Shown: piece by piece, positions 14,118 to 21,724 of the stretch
How positions within the stretch are numbered: position 1 is the stretch's first letter
Layout: every line of letters begins with the position of its first letter
Source of the DNA: Methylocystaceae bacterium
Lineage (GTDB): Bacteria > Pseudomonadota > Alphaproteobacteria > Rhizobiales > Beijerinckiaceae
NCBI GenBank assembly: GCA_003152255.1
Contig: PLZT01000167.1
Span: forward strand, 15,719 to 37,751
Reading direction: 5' to 3'
Length of the DNA stretch: 22,033 bases
Translations under genes and position numbers: made by a program
Notes under the pieces: model-generated
Told to the model about the DNA's origin: nothing
The model's database searches: none
The model's input: the letters and a program-made list of their open reading frames with translations, nothing else

Positions 14118-15166
14118 ACCGAGGAGGTCCGGTCGTCGCGAGCAAGATGTGGAGCATTGCTTGGCGAACCCCGCGCCTTGGGAGGCGTCAACTCAAGTTT
14201 CAAAACAAGGAGGCGTCAATTCATAGGAACTCCAACGATGCGGCGTTTCGACGCGCTCTCGGGCCTTTTGCGCCATGGGCGGAGCGTTTGCCCTACGTAT
14301 TTCGTATCCCGCTCGAAGCTTTTCTTCGTTTCAACGAAGGCGACGGCTGGGCGATCGCCAGCCACATCGCGCTGTCGACGCTGATGTCGCTGTTCCCTTT
14401 TTTGATCGTCGTGACCGCGCTTGCCGGTCTGTTTGGCTCCAAAGATCTTGCCGACGAAGCCAGACACATTTTGCTCGACGTGTGGCCCGAGGAAGTCGCG
14501 ACTCCGATCGCGAACGATCTTCAAAAGGTCGCGACGAGCACGCAAGGGGGAGTGCTGACAGTCACCATGGTCCTCACTATTTATTTTGCGTCGAGCGGCA
14601 TTGAAAGCCTTCGTATCGGCCTCAATCGGGCCTATGGCGTCAGCGAGATGCGCGTTTGGTGGCTCCTGCGACTGGAATCGGTCCTTTATGTCATCGGCAG
14701 CGCGATCGCATTGTTGGCGCTCTCGGTTCTCGTCGTTTTCGGTCCGCTGATCGTCGAGGCCGCCACGCGATATTTGGCCTGGTTGGAACAATTCACGTTG
14801 ATCGTGACCGTTGCGCGATTCGCCGTCGCCGCTGTTGTTCTCGCGGTGACGCTTTTGATGGTTCACTATTGGCTGCCCGCCGGAAGGCGTCGATTCGCCG
14901 AGATCGTTCCGGGGGTTCTCGTAACGCTCGCGTTGTGGCTCGTTGCCGGCGCCGCCTTCGGGCGTTACCTCGCGGCTTTCGCGGATCGTTACGCGGTGAC
15001 TTACGCGGGGCTTTCCTCGGCGATGATCGCGCTGGTCTTTTTGTATTTTTCCGCGGGAATATTCATTTATGGCGGCGAACTGAACGCCGCGATCGCGCGC
15101 GCTTCGCGAAGTCCAACACGTCCGGCGTCGGCGCCCGCTTCCATCGCGGGCGCCCACCGAGAATGA
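14114..15166 (+). CDS. YihY/virulence factor BrkB family inner-membrane protein (UPF0761)
   Basis: The product has 350 residues from GTG 14114, which overlaps the previous TGA (GTGA), so translational coupling is likely. Family features are visible: RIPLEAFLRFNEGDGWAIAS before the first membrane helix, LSTLMSLFPFLIVVTALAGL, TMVLTIYFASSGIESLRIGL with the conserved Asn-Arg-Ala-Tyr just after, LPAGRRRFAEIVPGVLV, and the last helix ending SAGIFIYGGELNAAIA. About six membrane segments are expected. The function of the family is not established, and the older link to RNase BN was an error. The first ~45 residues are basic and not typical, so the true start may be further in: AAGGAGG at 14207-14213 lies close to an in-frame ATT (14219), a rare start. 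The end is 12 bp from a convergent gene. Confidence 0.85.
   Translation: MNRGGPVVASKMWSIAWRTPRLGRRQLKFQNKEASIHRNSNDAAFRRALGPFAPWAERLPYVFRIPLEAFLRFNEGDGWAIASHIALSTLMSLFPFLIVVTALAGLFGSKDLADEARHILLDVWPEEVATPIANDLQKVATSTQGGVLTVTMVLTIYFASSGIESLRIGLNRAYGVSEMRVWWLLRLESVLYVIGSAIALLALSVLVVFGPLIVEAATRYLAWLEQFTLIVTVARFAVAAVVLAVTLLMVHYWLPAGRRRFAEIVPGVLVTLALWLVAGAAFGRYLAAFADRYAVTYAGLSSAMIALVFLYFSAGIFIYGGELNAAIARASRSPTRPASAPASIAGAHRE
14181..14223 (+). repeat. Imperfect direct repeat carrying a Shine-Dalgarno core
   Basis: GGAGGCGTCAACTCA (14181-14195) and GGAGGCGTCAATTCA (14209-14223) differ at one of 15 positions and are 28 bp apart. Both contain GGAGG. They lie within the N-terminal extension of the YihY gene. 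Confidence 0.6.
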
Positions 15167-15178
15167 TCGGGCTCGCGC

Positions 15179-15793
15179 CTAATGTTGGTGCGCCAGCGTG
15201 GAGTCCGTCGCCGTCTTGGTCACTTGGCGCCCGGCGAAGGCCATCATCACGATCGCCCAGCCCGACATGATCAAGTTGAAGCCGACGAGAAGACCCAGAA
15301 CCCAGATGCCGCTCGCCGGCCAACCGAGAACGATGATCGCGACCAGCAGCAGATCCGAGACGCCGCTCGCCAGCATCCAGCCCCATGTGCCCGGCAGCGA
15401 ATCGCGATAGACGAGCGACGTGGCGATCTGGAAAACGCCCTCGACGAGAAAGAACGCGGTCAAGATAAACGTAAGCGACAACGCGCCTTCAATAGGCTTC
15501 CAGATCAACAGGACCCCGAGAGCAAACGACAGAGCCGCCGTGATCAGGCTCCACAGGAAGGCGGGGATGTCATGGGACGAGAACAGCGCGATGAGGCCGA
15601 TGACGCCGCTGAACAGAAACAGCCAACCGACGTAGATGTCGATGGCGATCGTCGCGATCGCCGGCGCGGCGACGGCAAGGATGCCGAGGATAATCATGGC
15701 CACGCCCTGGAACATCATCAGTCGCCAATGGACGCCAAAAGCGTCCCTCACGGCGCGCTGCATATCGGTGAGACTTGGATTGTCTAAGCTCAT
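15179..15793 (-). CDS. HdeD family membrane protein (DUF308)
   Basis: The product has 204 residues from ATG 15791-15793, preceded by AGGAGA at a good distance. It shows six hydrophobic segments in the HdeD pattern: WRLMMFQGVAMIILGILAV, IDIYVGWLFLFSGVIGLIAL, FLWSLITAALSFALGVLLIW, LSLTFILTAFFLVEGVFQIA, WGWMLASGVSDLLLVAIIVL and GIWVLGLLVGFNLIMSGWAI, and a short hydrophilic tail. HdeD is an acid-resistance membrane protein in E. coli. Many alphaproteobacterial relatives exist with no tested role, so acid resistance is only inferred here. It lies 100 bp after the FUSC gene on the same strand, with a stem-loop between them, and its end is 12 bp from the convergent YihY gene. Confidence 0.88.
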   Translation of the reverse strand: MSLDNPSLTDMQRAVRDAFGVHWRLMMFQGVAMIILGILAVAAPAIATIAIDIYVGWLFLFSGVIGLIALFSSHDIPAFLWSLITAALSFALGVLLIWKPIEGALSLTFILTAFFLVEGVFQIATSLVYRDSLPGTWGWMLASGVSDLLLVAIIVLGWPASGIWVLGLLVGFNLIMSGWAIVMMAFAGRQVTKTATDSTLAHQH

Positions 15794-15851
15794 CAAATTT
15801 CTCCTATTGTCCGCTTTCGCTCGACCCGCCCATCGCGGGACGTCCGGCATG

Positions 15852-15880
15852 CGCCGCTAGCGCTGCTCTATATAGCGGCG
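15852..15880. terminator. Perfect 8-bp inverted repeat between the FUSC and HdeD-like genes
   Basis: CGCCGCTA (15852-15859) and TAGCGGCG (15873-15880) are perfectly complementary around a 13-base loop. The element lies 13 bases past the TAA of the FUSC gene, so it could end or stabilise that transcript. No T-tract follows. It also lies 58 bases upstream of the HdeD-like start and could be an operator instead. Confidence 0.35.
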
Positions 15881-15893
15881 TGGAGCGGTTCGA

Positions 15894-17036
15894 TTAGGGG
15901 GGCGGATCGACGCACCTTGGGCCAGGCCGAACGCGTCGGCTCTTGTCGTTGTTTTCGTGGCGCATTGGCCGGTCGGCGTGTTCGCTTACGCGGCGCGCGA
16001 CATCTTGCAGATCCCGCCGCCATTGCTCCAACGCGAAACTCAGCGCGAAAACATACTCCACCGCCTCGACGGAGAGTTCTCGCAGCAGGCCCTCCCGGCG
16101 AAGCATCGCGATTTCGCCCGCGAACGCCTCGAACGCCTCGTCCAATTTCTCGAGAGCGGGATGGGCGCCGCCCGTCCTGAGCGCCGTCCCGCACTTGCGC
16201 AGATGCTCGACGGCGGCATTGGCGACGCGCGCGAGCGGCGGTCCGACCCGTCCTTGCAACGCTTCCGGGAGAGGCGCCGTCGCGGCCCGCCCGATCATGA
16301 TCAGGTCGTGGCGTAATCGGAGCAAGGAGTGGCGGAGCGGATCGAAATCCGGCTCGTTGGCGAGGAACGTCATTTGTTCGTGCTTGGCTTCCGCGCGAAT
16401 CAAGTCCAATTTGGAGAAGGCCGCGCCGACGCCGCGCTGTAGCGCGCTGATGGCGTCCTCGTCGGATTTTTGCGTGAAACCCAGGAACAGATCCGGAAGA
16501 ATATCCGCGATAAGATCGAGCATGTCGGCGGCGCGGTCTTTCACCAGCTTGCGGGCGCGCGTCGGAAACACCAGAAGAGAGACCACCAGGGCGACCGAAC
16601 CTCCCAGCGCCACCTCGAGGACGCGATCCGCGGCGGACGCGAGAGACGTCGCATGCGTGAGAGTTGGGGCCAGAACGACGATCACGGCGGTGGACGGAGC
16701 CGCGGCGAATCTGGGGCTCATCGCGGCGAGCAGAGCCAGCGGAGCTACGGCGATCGCCAGGACGGCGGCAAACGCGGCGTCGCTCGGATGAGGAACAAAC
16801 ACGGCGATTAATCCAGCGTAAATCGCGCCCCCCAGAGTGCCCAGCGAATAATCGATCGTGGCCTTCACGGATTTGCCGATGCTCATTTGCGTGAGGATGA
16901 CGGTGGTCAACACGGCCCAGAGGACCATGGGGAATCCCAAAAGCCGCCCGAGCGTAAGGGCTGACAGGGCCGCGACCGTCACCCGCAAGCAAAACCTGAG
17001 TTGCATTGCATGGCGTTGGATGAAGTTCCGCGGCAT
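15894..17036 (-). CDS. FUSC-type (aromatic acid exporter-like) inner-membrane protein
   Basis: The product has 380 residues from ATG 17034-17036, preceded by a strong ribosome site (GGAGGTGGGACA). The N-terminal half is a bundle of about six hydrophobic segments: LRVTVAALSALTLGRLLGFP, VLWAVLTTVILTQMSIGKSV, LGTLGGAIYAGLIAVFVPHP, FAAVLAIAVAPLALLAAMSP, AAPSTAVIVVLAPTLTHATS and RVLEVALGGSVALVVSLLVF. The sequence W-A-V-L-T-T-V-I followed by a Thr-rich turn is typical of the FUSC/ArAE family, which includes the fusaric-acid and p-hydroxybenzoate exporters. The C-terminal ~210 residues are helical and hydrophilic, probably cytosolic. A short basic/Pro tail ends the protein. No adaptor gene is adjacent, so the substrate and whether it exports at all are unknown. 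It is divergent from cbpA. Confidence 0.82.
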   Translation of the reverse strand: MPRNFIQRHAMQLRFCLRVTVAALSALTLGRLLGFPMVLWAVLTTVILTQMSIGKSVKATIDYSLGTLGGAIYAGLIAVFVPHPSDAAFAAVLAIAVAPLALLAAMSPRFAAAPSTAVIVVLAPTLTHATSLASAADRVLEVALGGSVALVVSLLVFPTRARKLVKDRAADMLDLIADILPDLFLGFTQKSDEDAISALQRGVGAAFSKLDLIRAEAKHEQMTFLANEPDFDPLRHSLLRLRHDLIMIGRAATAPLPEALQGRVGPPLARVANAAVEHLRKCGTALRTGGAHPALEKLDEAFEAFAGEIAMLRREGLLRELSVEAVEYVFALSFALEQWRRDLQDVARRVSEHADRPMRHENNDKSRRVRPGPRCVDPPP

Positions 17037-17214
17037 TGTCCCACCTCCTCGAACGCGCCGTTTCCTTTGCGGCACGGGAGAGAACCGCGTCAAGGTTGAA
17101 AAAGCTGCTTCCAGACATTGACGCCGCGCGTCTTTCTTCTGCCGAGGCAAAAAATCGGCTACGCTTCGCGCGCGCTTAGCGAAAGCGATCGATATCAGTT
17201 TCCGCGGAGGGCCA

Positions 17215-18120
17215 ATGAAAGACCCATACGAAATTCTCGGCGTCGCCCAAACCGCTTCGCCCGAAGAGATACGCAAGGCATACCTCCGCCTGGCCAAGAA
17301 GCTGCACCCGGACCTCAACCCCGGAAGCAAGCATTCGGAGGACCGCTTCAAGGAGGTTTCAGCCGCCTATGATCTGCTTTCCGATTCGGACAAGCGTCAA
17401 CGGTTTGATAGCGGAGAGATCGACGCTTCGGGGGCTGAACGGCCGCGCGAGCGATATTACAAGGATTTCGCGGCCGAAGCCGACGCCGGCCACCCTTACG
17501 AAAACCGTTCAGGCTACGCGGATTTCGCCGAAACGGACGACATCTTCGCTGAGTTGTTGCGGCGGAAGGCGCGGGAAGCGCGGCACGCGCGCGGGCCAGA
17601 CTTGCATTATCACTTTTCGATCGAATTTCTAGACGCGGTAAACGGGGCGACCAAGGTGCTCACCTTGCCGAAAGGAGGGACCCTTCACGTAACTATCCCG
17701 CCTGGAATTCAAGAGGGACAGATTCTGCGCCTGCGCGGGAAGGGGGCTCCCTCGCAGGGCGACGGCGAAGCCGGAGACGCGCTGGTGGAAATTTCAATCA
17801 ATCCTCACAAGTTCTTTTCCCGGCAAGGCGACGACATTCATCTCGACCTGCCGATCACGCTGACGGAAGCCGTCCTCGGGGCGCAAATCAGAGCGCCCAC
17901 GCCAAAGGGGCCCGTCGTCCTGACGGTGCCGAAGGGATCGAATACTGGTAAAGTCCTGCGCTTAAAGGGAAGAGGCGTTCCGCGGCGCGATGGCCATGGC
18001 GACGAATTCGTCACGCTCAAGGTAATGTTGCCGCCAGAACCGAATCCTGAGTTGGAAGCCTTTCTTTCCCACTGGACGCCGGGAAAGAGCTACGACCCGC
18101 GGCGGGATATGCAGTCATGA
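17215..18120 (+). CDS. cbpA: DnaJ-type co-chaperone CbpA (curved DNA-binding protein A)
   Basis: This J-domain protein stimulates DnaK and, in E. coli, also binds curved DNA in stationary phase. It has 301 residues from ATG 17215, with CGGAGG just upstream. The J domain covers residues 3-68 and has the catalytic HPD at 31-33 within KKLHPDLNPG. A short Gly/Tyr-containing linker (about 69-125) has no Cys-rich zinc fingers, which separates it from DnaJ. Two beta-rich substrate-binding domains follow: YHFSIEFLDAVNGATK to about 200, and DIHLDLPITLTEAVLGAQIR to the end, with the conserved VPKGSNTGKVLRLKGRGVP. The stop overlaps the start of the next gene (ATGA), which encodes its modulator. This pairing strongly supports the assignment. 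Confidence 0.94.
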   Translation: MKDPYEILGVAQTASPEEIRKAYLRLAKKLHPDLNPGSKHSEDRFKEVSAAYDLLSDSDKRQRFDSGEIDASGAERPRERYYKDFAAEADAGHPYENRSGYADFAETDDIFAELLRRKAREARHARGPDLHYHFSIEFLDAVNGATKVLTLPKGGTLHVTIPPGIQEGQILRLRGKGAPSQGDGEAGDALVEISINPHKFFSRQGDDIHLDLPITLTEAVLGAQIRAPTPKGPVVLTVPKGSNTGKVLRLKGRGVPRRDGHGDEFVTLKVMLPPEPNPELEAFLSHWTPGKSYDPRRDMQS

Positions 18121-18443
18121 TCATCACCAAGCTGGACTTTCTTGAACGCGCGCGGCTCGATCGCGAGACGCTGGAAGTGTGGATCGAAGAGGAATGGCTG
18201 CTTCCCAGTCGAACCGCCAACGAATTGCTGTTTTCCGAGATGGACCTCGCGCGCGCGAAACTCATCCGGGATCTAAAACACGACATGGGAGTCAATGATG
18301 AGGGCGTGGGCGTGGTCTTGAACCTTCTCGATCAGATTCATGGCTTGCGAAAAGTCATGGCGGAGTTGTTGCGGTCCGCGCACGAGCAATCCGCCCGAGT
18401 TGACGATGTTTCATCGAAAGGCCAGGATCAAGGCGACAAATGA
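18117..18443 (+). CDS. cbpM: Chaperone modulator CbpM
   Basis: This small MerR-like protein inhibits CbpA by binding its J domain. It has 108 residues, close to the E. coli CbpM length. ATG 18117 overlaps the cbpA stop by four bases, so the two are translationally coupled. The sequence LDRETLEVWIEEEWLLPS is the recognisable winged-helix-like start, followed by ELLFSEMDLARAKLIRDLKH and the conserved stretch MGVNDEGVGVVLNLLDQIHG. The last ~20 residues are a polar tail. The stop (TGA 18441-18443) directly abuts the minus-strand TAA at 18444-18446 that would end the histidine kinase frame after its internal TGA. Confidence 0.9.
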   Translation: MIITKLDFLERARLDRETLEVWIEEEWLLPSRTANELLFSEMDLARAKLIRDLKHDMGVNDEGVGVVLNLLDQIHGLRKVMAELLRSAHEQSARVDDVSSKGQDQGDK

Positions 18444-18557
18444 TTATTTGCTCGCATCATCGGCATCCGAAGTCGCAATGCGCGCCTTACGCGGCGAAGG
18501 TTGAATCGTGACGAAAAACTTTGTCCCCTTGCCGGGCTTCGACTTTATCGCAAGCCG
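18444..18557 (-). pseudogene. Detached 3' end of the histidine kinase, beyond an in-frame TGA
   Basis: On the minus strand, the frame of the kinase continues after TGA 18558-18560 for 37 codons to TAA 18444-18446. The translation RLAIKSKPGKGTKFFVTIQP matches the usual last strands of an HATPase_c domain (the S-x-PG-x-GT-x-F pattern). One base change, GGA to TGA, explains the break, because the normal motif there is His-Gly-Gly. No start codon is evident, so the piece is translated only by readthrough, if at all. Confidence 0.7.
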
Positions 18558-19595
18558 TCAGCCATGCCGGTCGGCGATCGACTTGCAGATCGCCAGTCCG
18601 ATGCCGGTGCCGGGGTATTGAGTTTGCGAATGCAGCCGCCTGAAGGGTTCGAAAATCGTCCGCGCATATTTTTCGTCGAATCCAATACCGTTGTCCGTGA
18701 TTTCGAGGAGCACGCCGCCGTTGCCGATAGGGTTCGATTTGATGCGAACCTTCGCGGTTTCGTTCGGTTTGCGATATTTAATCGCGTTGGAAACGACATT
18801 GGTTATCAAGCGAGCGAATTGACCGCGGTCCGCCGTGAACCATAGGTGAGGAACTTCAATTTGAATCTCGGCACTGGTTTCGCTCACAAGTTGCGACAAA
18901 TCGTTGAGCGCGGATTCAAGCTCGTCTCGCAGTTCGAGTTCTTGCAATTGTTGCGCGTCGTTGATCGTCTTCGAATAGGTGAGCAGATCGTCGACAAGCG
19001 ATCGGGCGCGTAAAGCGGATTTGCTGATGACCTGGTTCGCATGCGCCATCTCCGATTTGTTCGAGGACTCGATCGCCCGCTCCAGGAGATCCGAAAAGGC
19101 CGCGATCTTGCGCAAAGGCTCTTGCAGATCATGGGAAGCGATGAACGCGAATTGAGCCAGGCGCTCGTTGGCGCGCTCGAGTTCAAAGGCGCGTTGCGCC
19201 AAGGTTAGATCCGCTTCGCGCCGCGCGGAGATGTCGAGCACGGTCGCCAGCACGAGAAAGCCCTTCACCGTCTTGATGGGCGTGAGGCCGATTTCGACCG
19301 GGAATTCGCTGCCGTCGCGGCGGGTCGCCTTGAGGTCGCGGCCGATCCCCATTGGTCTTTTGCTTGGATTCGCCAAAAACCCTTGCCGCAAGGATAGGTG
19401 AGCTGGCCTTAACCGCGTCGGAACCAGAATGTCTATGGTTTGTCCGACCAGTTCCTGCGTTTGGTAACCGAACATTCGCGAGGTTTCCGCGTTGGCGAAT
19501 TGAATGGCTCCATCTTGGCCGGCGACAATCATGGCCGCGGGCGAAGATTCCACCGCCAGGCGAAAAAGATCGTCCTCCTCGCTCTCAAGCTTCAT
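18558..19595 (-). CDS. PAS-domain sensor histidine kinase, cut short by an in-frame TGA
   Basis: This soluble two-component kinase has 345 residues to the TGA, or 383 if that codon is read through. ATG 19593-19595 (MKLESEEDDLFRLAVESSPA) has AAGGGGC upstream. A PAS domain (about 8-125, with FANAETSRMFGYQTQELVGQ) is followed by a coiled linker. The HisKA box FIASHDLQEPLRK has phospho-acceptor His155. The HATPase_c domain has N-box NVVSNAIKYRKP, G1 DNGIGFDEKYARTIFEPFRR and G2 PGTGIGLAI. There is no membrane segment. The phosphotransfer style (SHDLQEPLR) is that of phytochrome-type kinases, which typically signal to Rcp1-like response regulators, and one lies divergently next to it. The reading frame ends at ADRHG where His-Gly-Gly is expected, so the protein lacks its last two strands unless the TGA is a sequence error or is read through. 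Confidence 0.85.
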   Translation of the reverse strand: MKLESEEDDLFRLAVESSPAAMIVAGQDGAIQFANAETSRMFGYQTQELVGQTIDILVPTRLRPAHLSLRQGFLANPSKRPMGIGRDLKATRRDGSEFPVEIGLTPIKTVKGFLVLATVLDISARREADLTLAQRAFELERANERLAQFAFIASHDLQEPLRKIAAFSDLLERAIESSNKSEMAHANQVISKSALRARSLVDDLLTYSKTINDAQQLQELELRDELESALNDLSQLVSETSAEIQIEVPHLWFTADRGQFARLITNVVSNAIKYRKPNETAKVRIKSNPIGNGGVLLEITDNGIGFDEKYARTIFEPFRRLHSQTQYPGTGIGLAICKSIADRHG

Positions 19596-19711
19596 TGATG
19601 CGCCCCTTGCCAGGCCATTTCGCGCACGCCATATCCCCTTCACGCGTTCAACGCGTTTTTAAGCCGCTCGGCCGGCGGCGGGTTTGCGCCCTCTTGCAAT
19701 ATGGGGCTCAA

Positions 19712-20170
19712 TTGTCTTCAGTCGACGTTCCGAAACCGATATGCAGCGTCTTGATCGTCGAGGACGATGAAGATGACGTATTTTTGTTGAATCGCGCCTT
19801 CGACGATGTGCGGCGCATCCTTAGGCGCGACATTAAAACCGAGCATATCGAGAATGGGCTCGAGGCGCTTTACCTCGTCTCGCGGCAGGACCTCACGGAG
19901 AATCTTCCGGATATATTGGTTCTTGATCTCAACATGCCCAAGCTGGACGGGATGAAGTTTCTCAGATCCTTACGGCAATCCCTGTTCCTAAAGGATCTCC
20001 CGGTGTTCGTGCTGACGACCACGACGGCGAAGTCCATCCATGAGGAGGCGATGCGCGCGGGAGCCGATAAGGTCTATGTGAAACCTGACGACGCCAAGGC
20101 CCTGCTCTCCATCGCCCTCGACATGGTGGGCGCGGGCTGCGGGCTCGGCGGCGAAGCTCGACACGCATGA
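19712..20170 (+). CDS. Rcp1/CheY-like single-domain response regulator
   Basis: The product is a stand-alone receiver of 152 residues from TTG 19712 (TGGGGC six bases upstream). An in-frame ATG at 19598 would add 38 residues with no good ribosome site. Acidic Glu17-Asp18-Asp19 are in VLIVEDDEDDVFLLNRAF, the phospho-acceptor is Asp72 in ILVLDLNMPKLDG, Thr102-105 is in VLTTTTA and Lys124 in VYVKP. The insertion between strand 2 and helix 2 (VRRILRRDIKTEHIENGLEA) is typical of Rcp1, the partner of cyanobacterial phytochrome kinases. No output domain is present, so it works by protein contact or phosphorelay. It is divergent from the adjacent PAS kinase, its obvious candidate partner. Confidence 0.85.
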   Translation: MSSVDVPKPICSVLIVEDDEDDVFLLNRAFDDVRRILRRDIKTEHIENGLEALYLVSRQDLTENLPDILVLDLNMPKLDGMKFLRSLRQSLFLKDLPVFVLTTTTAKSIHEEAMRAGADKVYVKPDDAKALLSIALDMVGAGCGLGGEARHA

Positions 20171-20247
20171 AACGCGATCCAGATTAGGAAAGGCGGCTTG
20201 GCGCGCGTCCGGCGGACGCCGCGAGGAATAAAAGGCGGCGTAAACGG

Positions 20248-21690
20248 ATGGCGGAAGCAACACCCGAGAACGTCGTCGAAACCAACATACCGGCGCGCCT
20301 CGACGCCTTTCCCTGGGGCCGTTTCCAAACGCTTGTCGTTGTCGCGCTCGGCGTCACCTGGATATTGGACGGACTCGAGGTCTCGCTGGCGGGCGCGGTG
20401 GCGGCCACGCTAAAGGGAGACTTCGCCCTTGGGCTGAGCGACGCCGAAATCGGCTCCGCGAGCAGCGCCTATCTCGCGGGGGCCGTCTCGGGGGCGCTGT
20501 TTTTTGGCTGGCTGACCGATCGCCTCGGACGCAAGAAGCTCTTCTTCATTACGCTCGCGGTCTATCTCGCCGCCACGGCCGCGACGGCGTTTTCGTGGGA
20601 TTTTTGGAGTTTCGCGACCTGTCGCGTGCTGGTGGGCGCGGGCATTGGCGGAGAATATGCGGCGGTCAATTCGACGATTCAAGAACTGATCCCCGCTCGC
20701 GTGCGCGGCTGGACCGACCTCGTGATCAATGGCAGCTACTGGATCGGCGCGGGATTGGGGGCGGCGGGCTCGCTAGTTCTTCTCGATCCCGCCCTATTCG
20801 ATCCGGCGATCGGATGGCGACTAGCGTTTTTGATCGGCGCGACGATCGGCCTCGTGATTTTCGTGTTGCGCATATGGATTCCCGAAAGTCCACGCTGGCT
20901 GATTACGCATGGCCGCCTGGAAGAGGCCGACGCCATTATGCGCTCGATCGAGGACCAGTTCGCGCGCGCCGGTTGCGTTCTTGCAAAAGGCCCTTTTCCG
21001 AGCGTGAAATTGCGCGCCCGCGCTCATACGCCCTTCGCCGAATTCGCCCGCGCGATGCTCCGCACCTATCCGCGCCGCACGGTCGTCGGCTTGAGCCTCA
21101 TGGCCTCGCAGGCCATGCTCTATAACGCCGTGTTCTTCACCTACGCGTTAATCCTGACGGAATTCTATGGCGTGGGCGCCAACTCGGTCGGCTGGTATTT
21201 GCTTGCCCTCGCGGTCGGCAATTTCCTTGGGCCCCTGCTGCTTGGTCGACTGTTCGATACGATTGGGCGCAGGATCATGATCAGCGCCACCTACGCTATT
21301 TCCGGAGCCTTGCTCGTGGCGGTCGGCTATCTTTTCGAGCGCGGACAAATCTCGGCGACCGAGCAAACGGCGGGCTGGTCGATAGTATTCTTCTTCGCCT
21401 CCGCGGCCGCCAGCTCCGCTTATCTCACCGTGAGCGAAATGTTTCCGGTCGAAATCCGCGCCATGGCCATCGCCGCTTTCTACGCGGTGGGAACCGGCGT
21501 CGGCGGCGTCTTCAGTCCCTGGTTGTTTGGAACTCTCATCGGAACAGGATCGCGCGCCATGGTTTTCAGCGGCTATGCTGTGGCGGCCATGCTGATGATC
21601 GGCGCCGCCGCGATTGAATGGGCATGGGGCGTCGCGGCGGAGCGCAAGTCGCTCGAAGCCGTTGCCCGGCCATTGACGCTCGTCGACTAG
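20248..21690 (+). CDS. Major facilitator superfamily transporter
   Basis: This secondary transporter has 480 residues and about 12 membrane helices. ATG 20248 follows AAGGCGG at a loose distance of about 9 bases. Helix 1 includes VVVALGVTWILDGLEVSLAG, with the Asp-Gly seen in sugar and aromatic-acid MFS permeases. The loop 2-3 motif is GWLTDRLGRKKLFF, and the loop 8-9 counterpart is LLGRLFDTIGRRIM. The central loop is long and hydrophilic (residues ~220-260), with PESPRWLITHGRLEEADAIM, the sugar-porter style motif. It could carry a sugar, a carboxylate or an aromatic acid; the sequence does not decide. It is convergent with otsA at its 3' end (34-bp gap) and begins 77 bp after the response regulator on the same strand. 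Confidence 0.88.
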   Translation: MAEATPENVVETNIPARLDAFPWGRFQTLVVVALGVTWILDGLEVSLAGAVAATLKGDFALGLSDAEIGSASSAYLAGAVSGALFFGWLTDRLGRKKLFFITLAVYLAATAATAFSWDFWSFATCRVLVGAGIGGEYAAVNSTIQELIPARVRGWTDLVINGSYWIGAGLGAAGSLVLLDPALFDPAIGWRLAFLIGATIGLVIFVLRIWIPESPRWLITHGRLEEADAIMRSIEDQFARAGCVLAKGPFPSVKLRARAHTPFAEFARAMLRTYPRRTVVGLSLMASQAMLYNAVFFTYALILTEFYGVGANSVGWYLLALAVGNFLGPLLLGRLFDTIGRRIMISATYAISGALLVAVGYLFERGQISATEQTAGWSIVFFFASAAASSAYLTVSEMFPVEIRAMAIAAFYAVGTGVGGVFSPWLFGTLIGTGSRAMVFSGYAVAAMLMIGAAAIEWAWGVAAERKSLEAVARPLTLVD

Positions 21691-21724
21691 AGTTCCCGCG
21701 ACCTTTGAAGAGACGGCCCAACAG

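Noticed and set aside
14216..15157. Minus-strand frame of 313 codons opposite the YihY/BrkB gene
   Set aside because: The plus frame has the membrane helices and family motifs. The minus frame has the extreme Arg/Asp/Glu content of an antisense reading.
15868..17118. Minus-strand frame of 416 codons overlapping the FUSC gene in another frame
   Set aside because: It is Arg/Ser/Gly-rich with no helices, whereas the overlapping frame has a strong ribosome site and six membrane segments.
17100..17214. TTGACG at 17118-17123 as the -35 box of a cbpA promoter
   Set aside because: No acceptable -10 sequence lies 16-18 bases downstream, so the match is probably chance.
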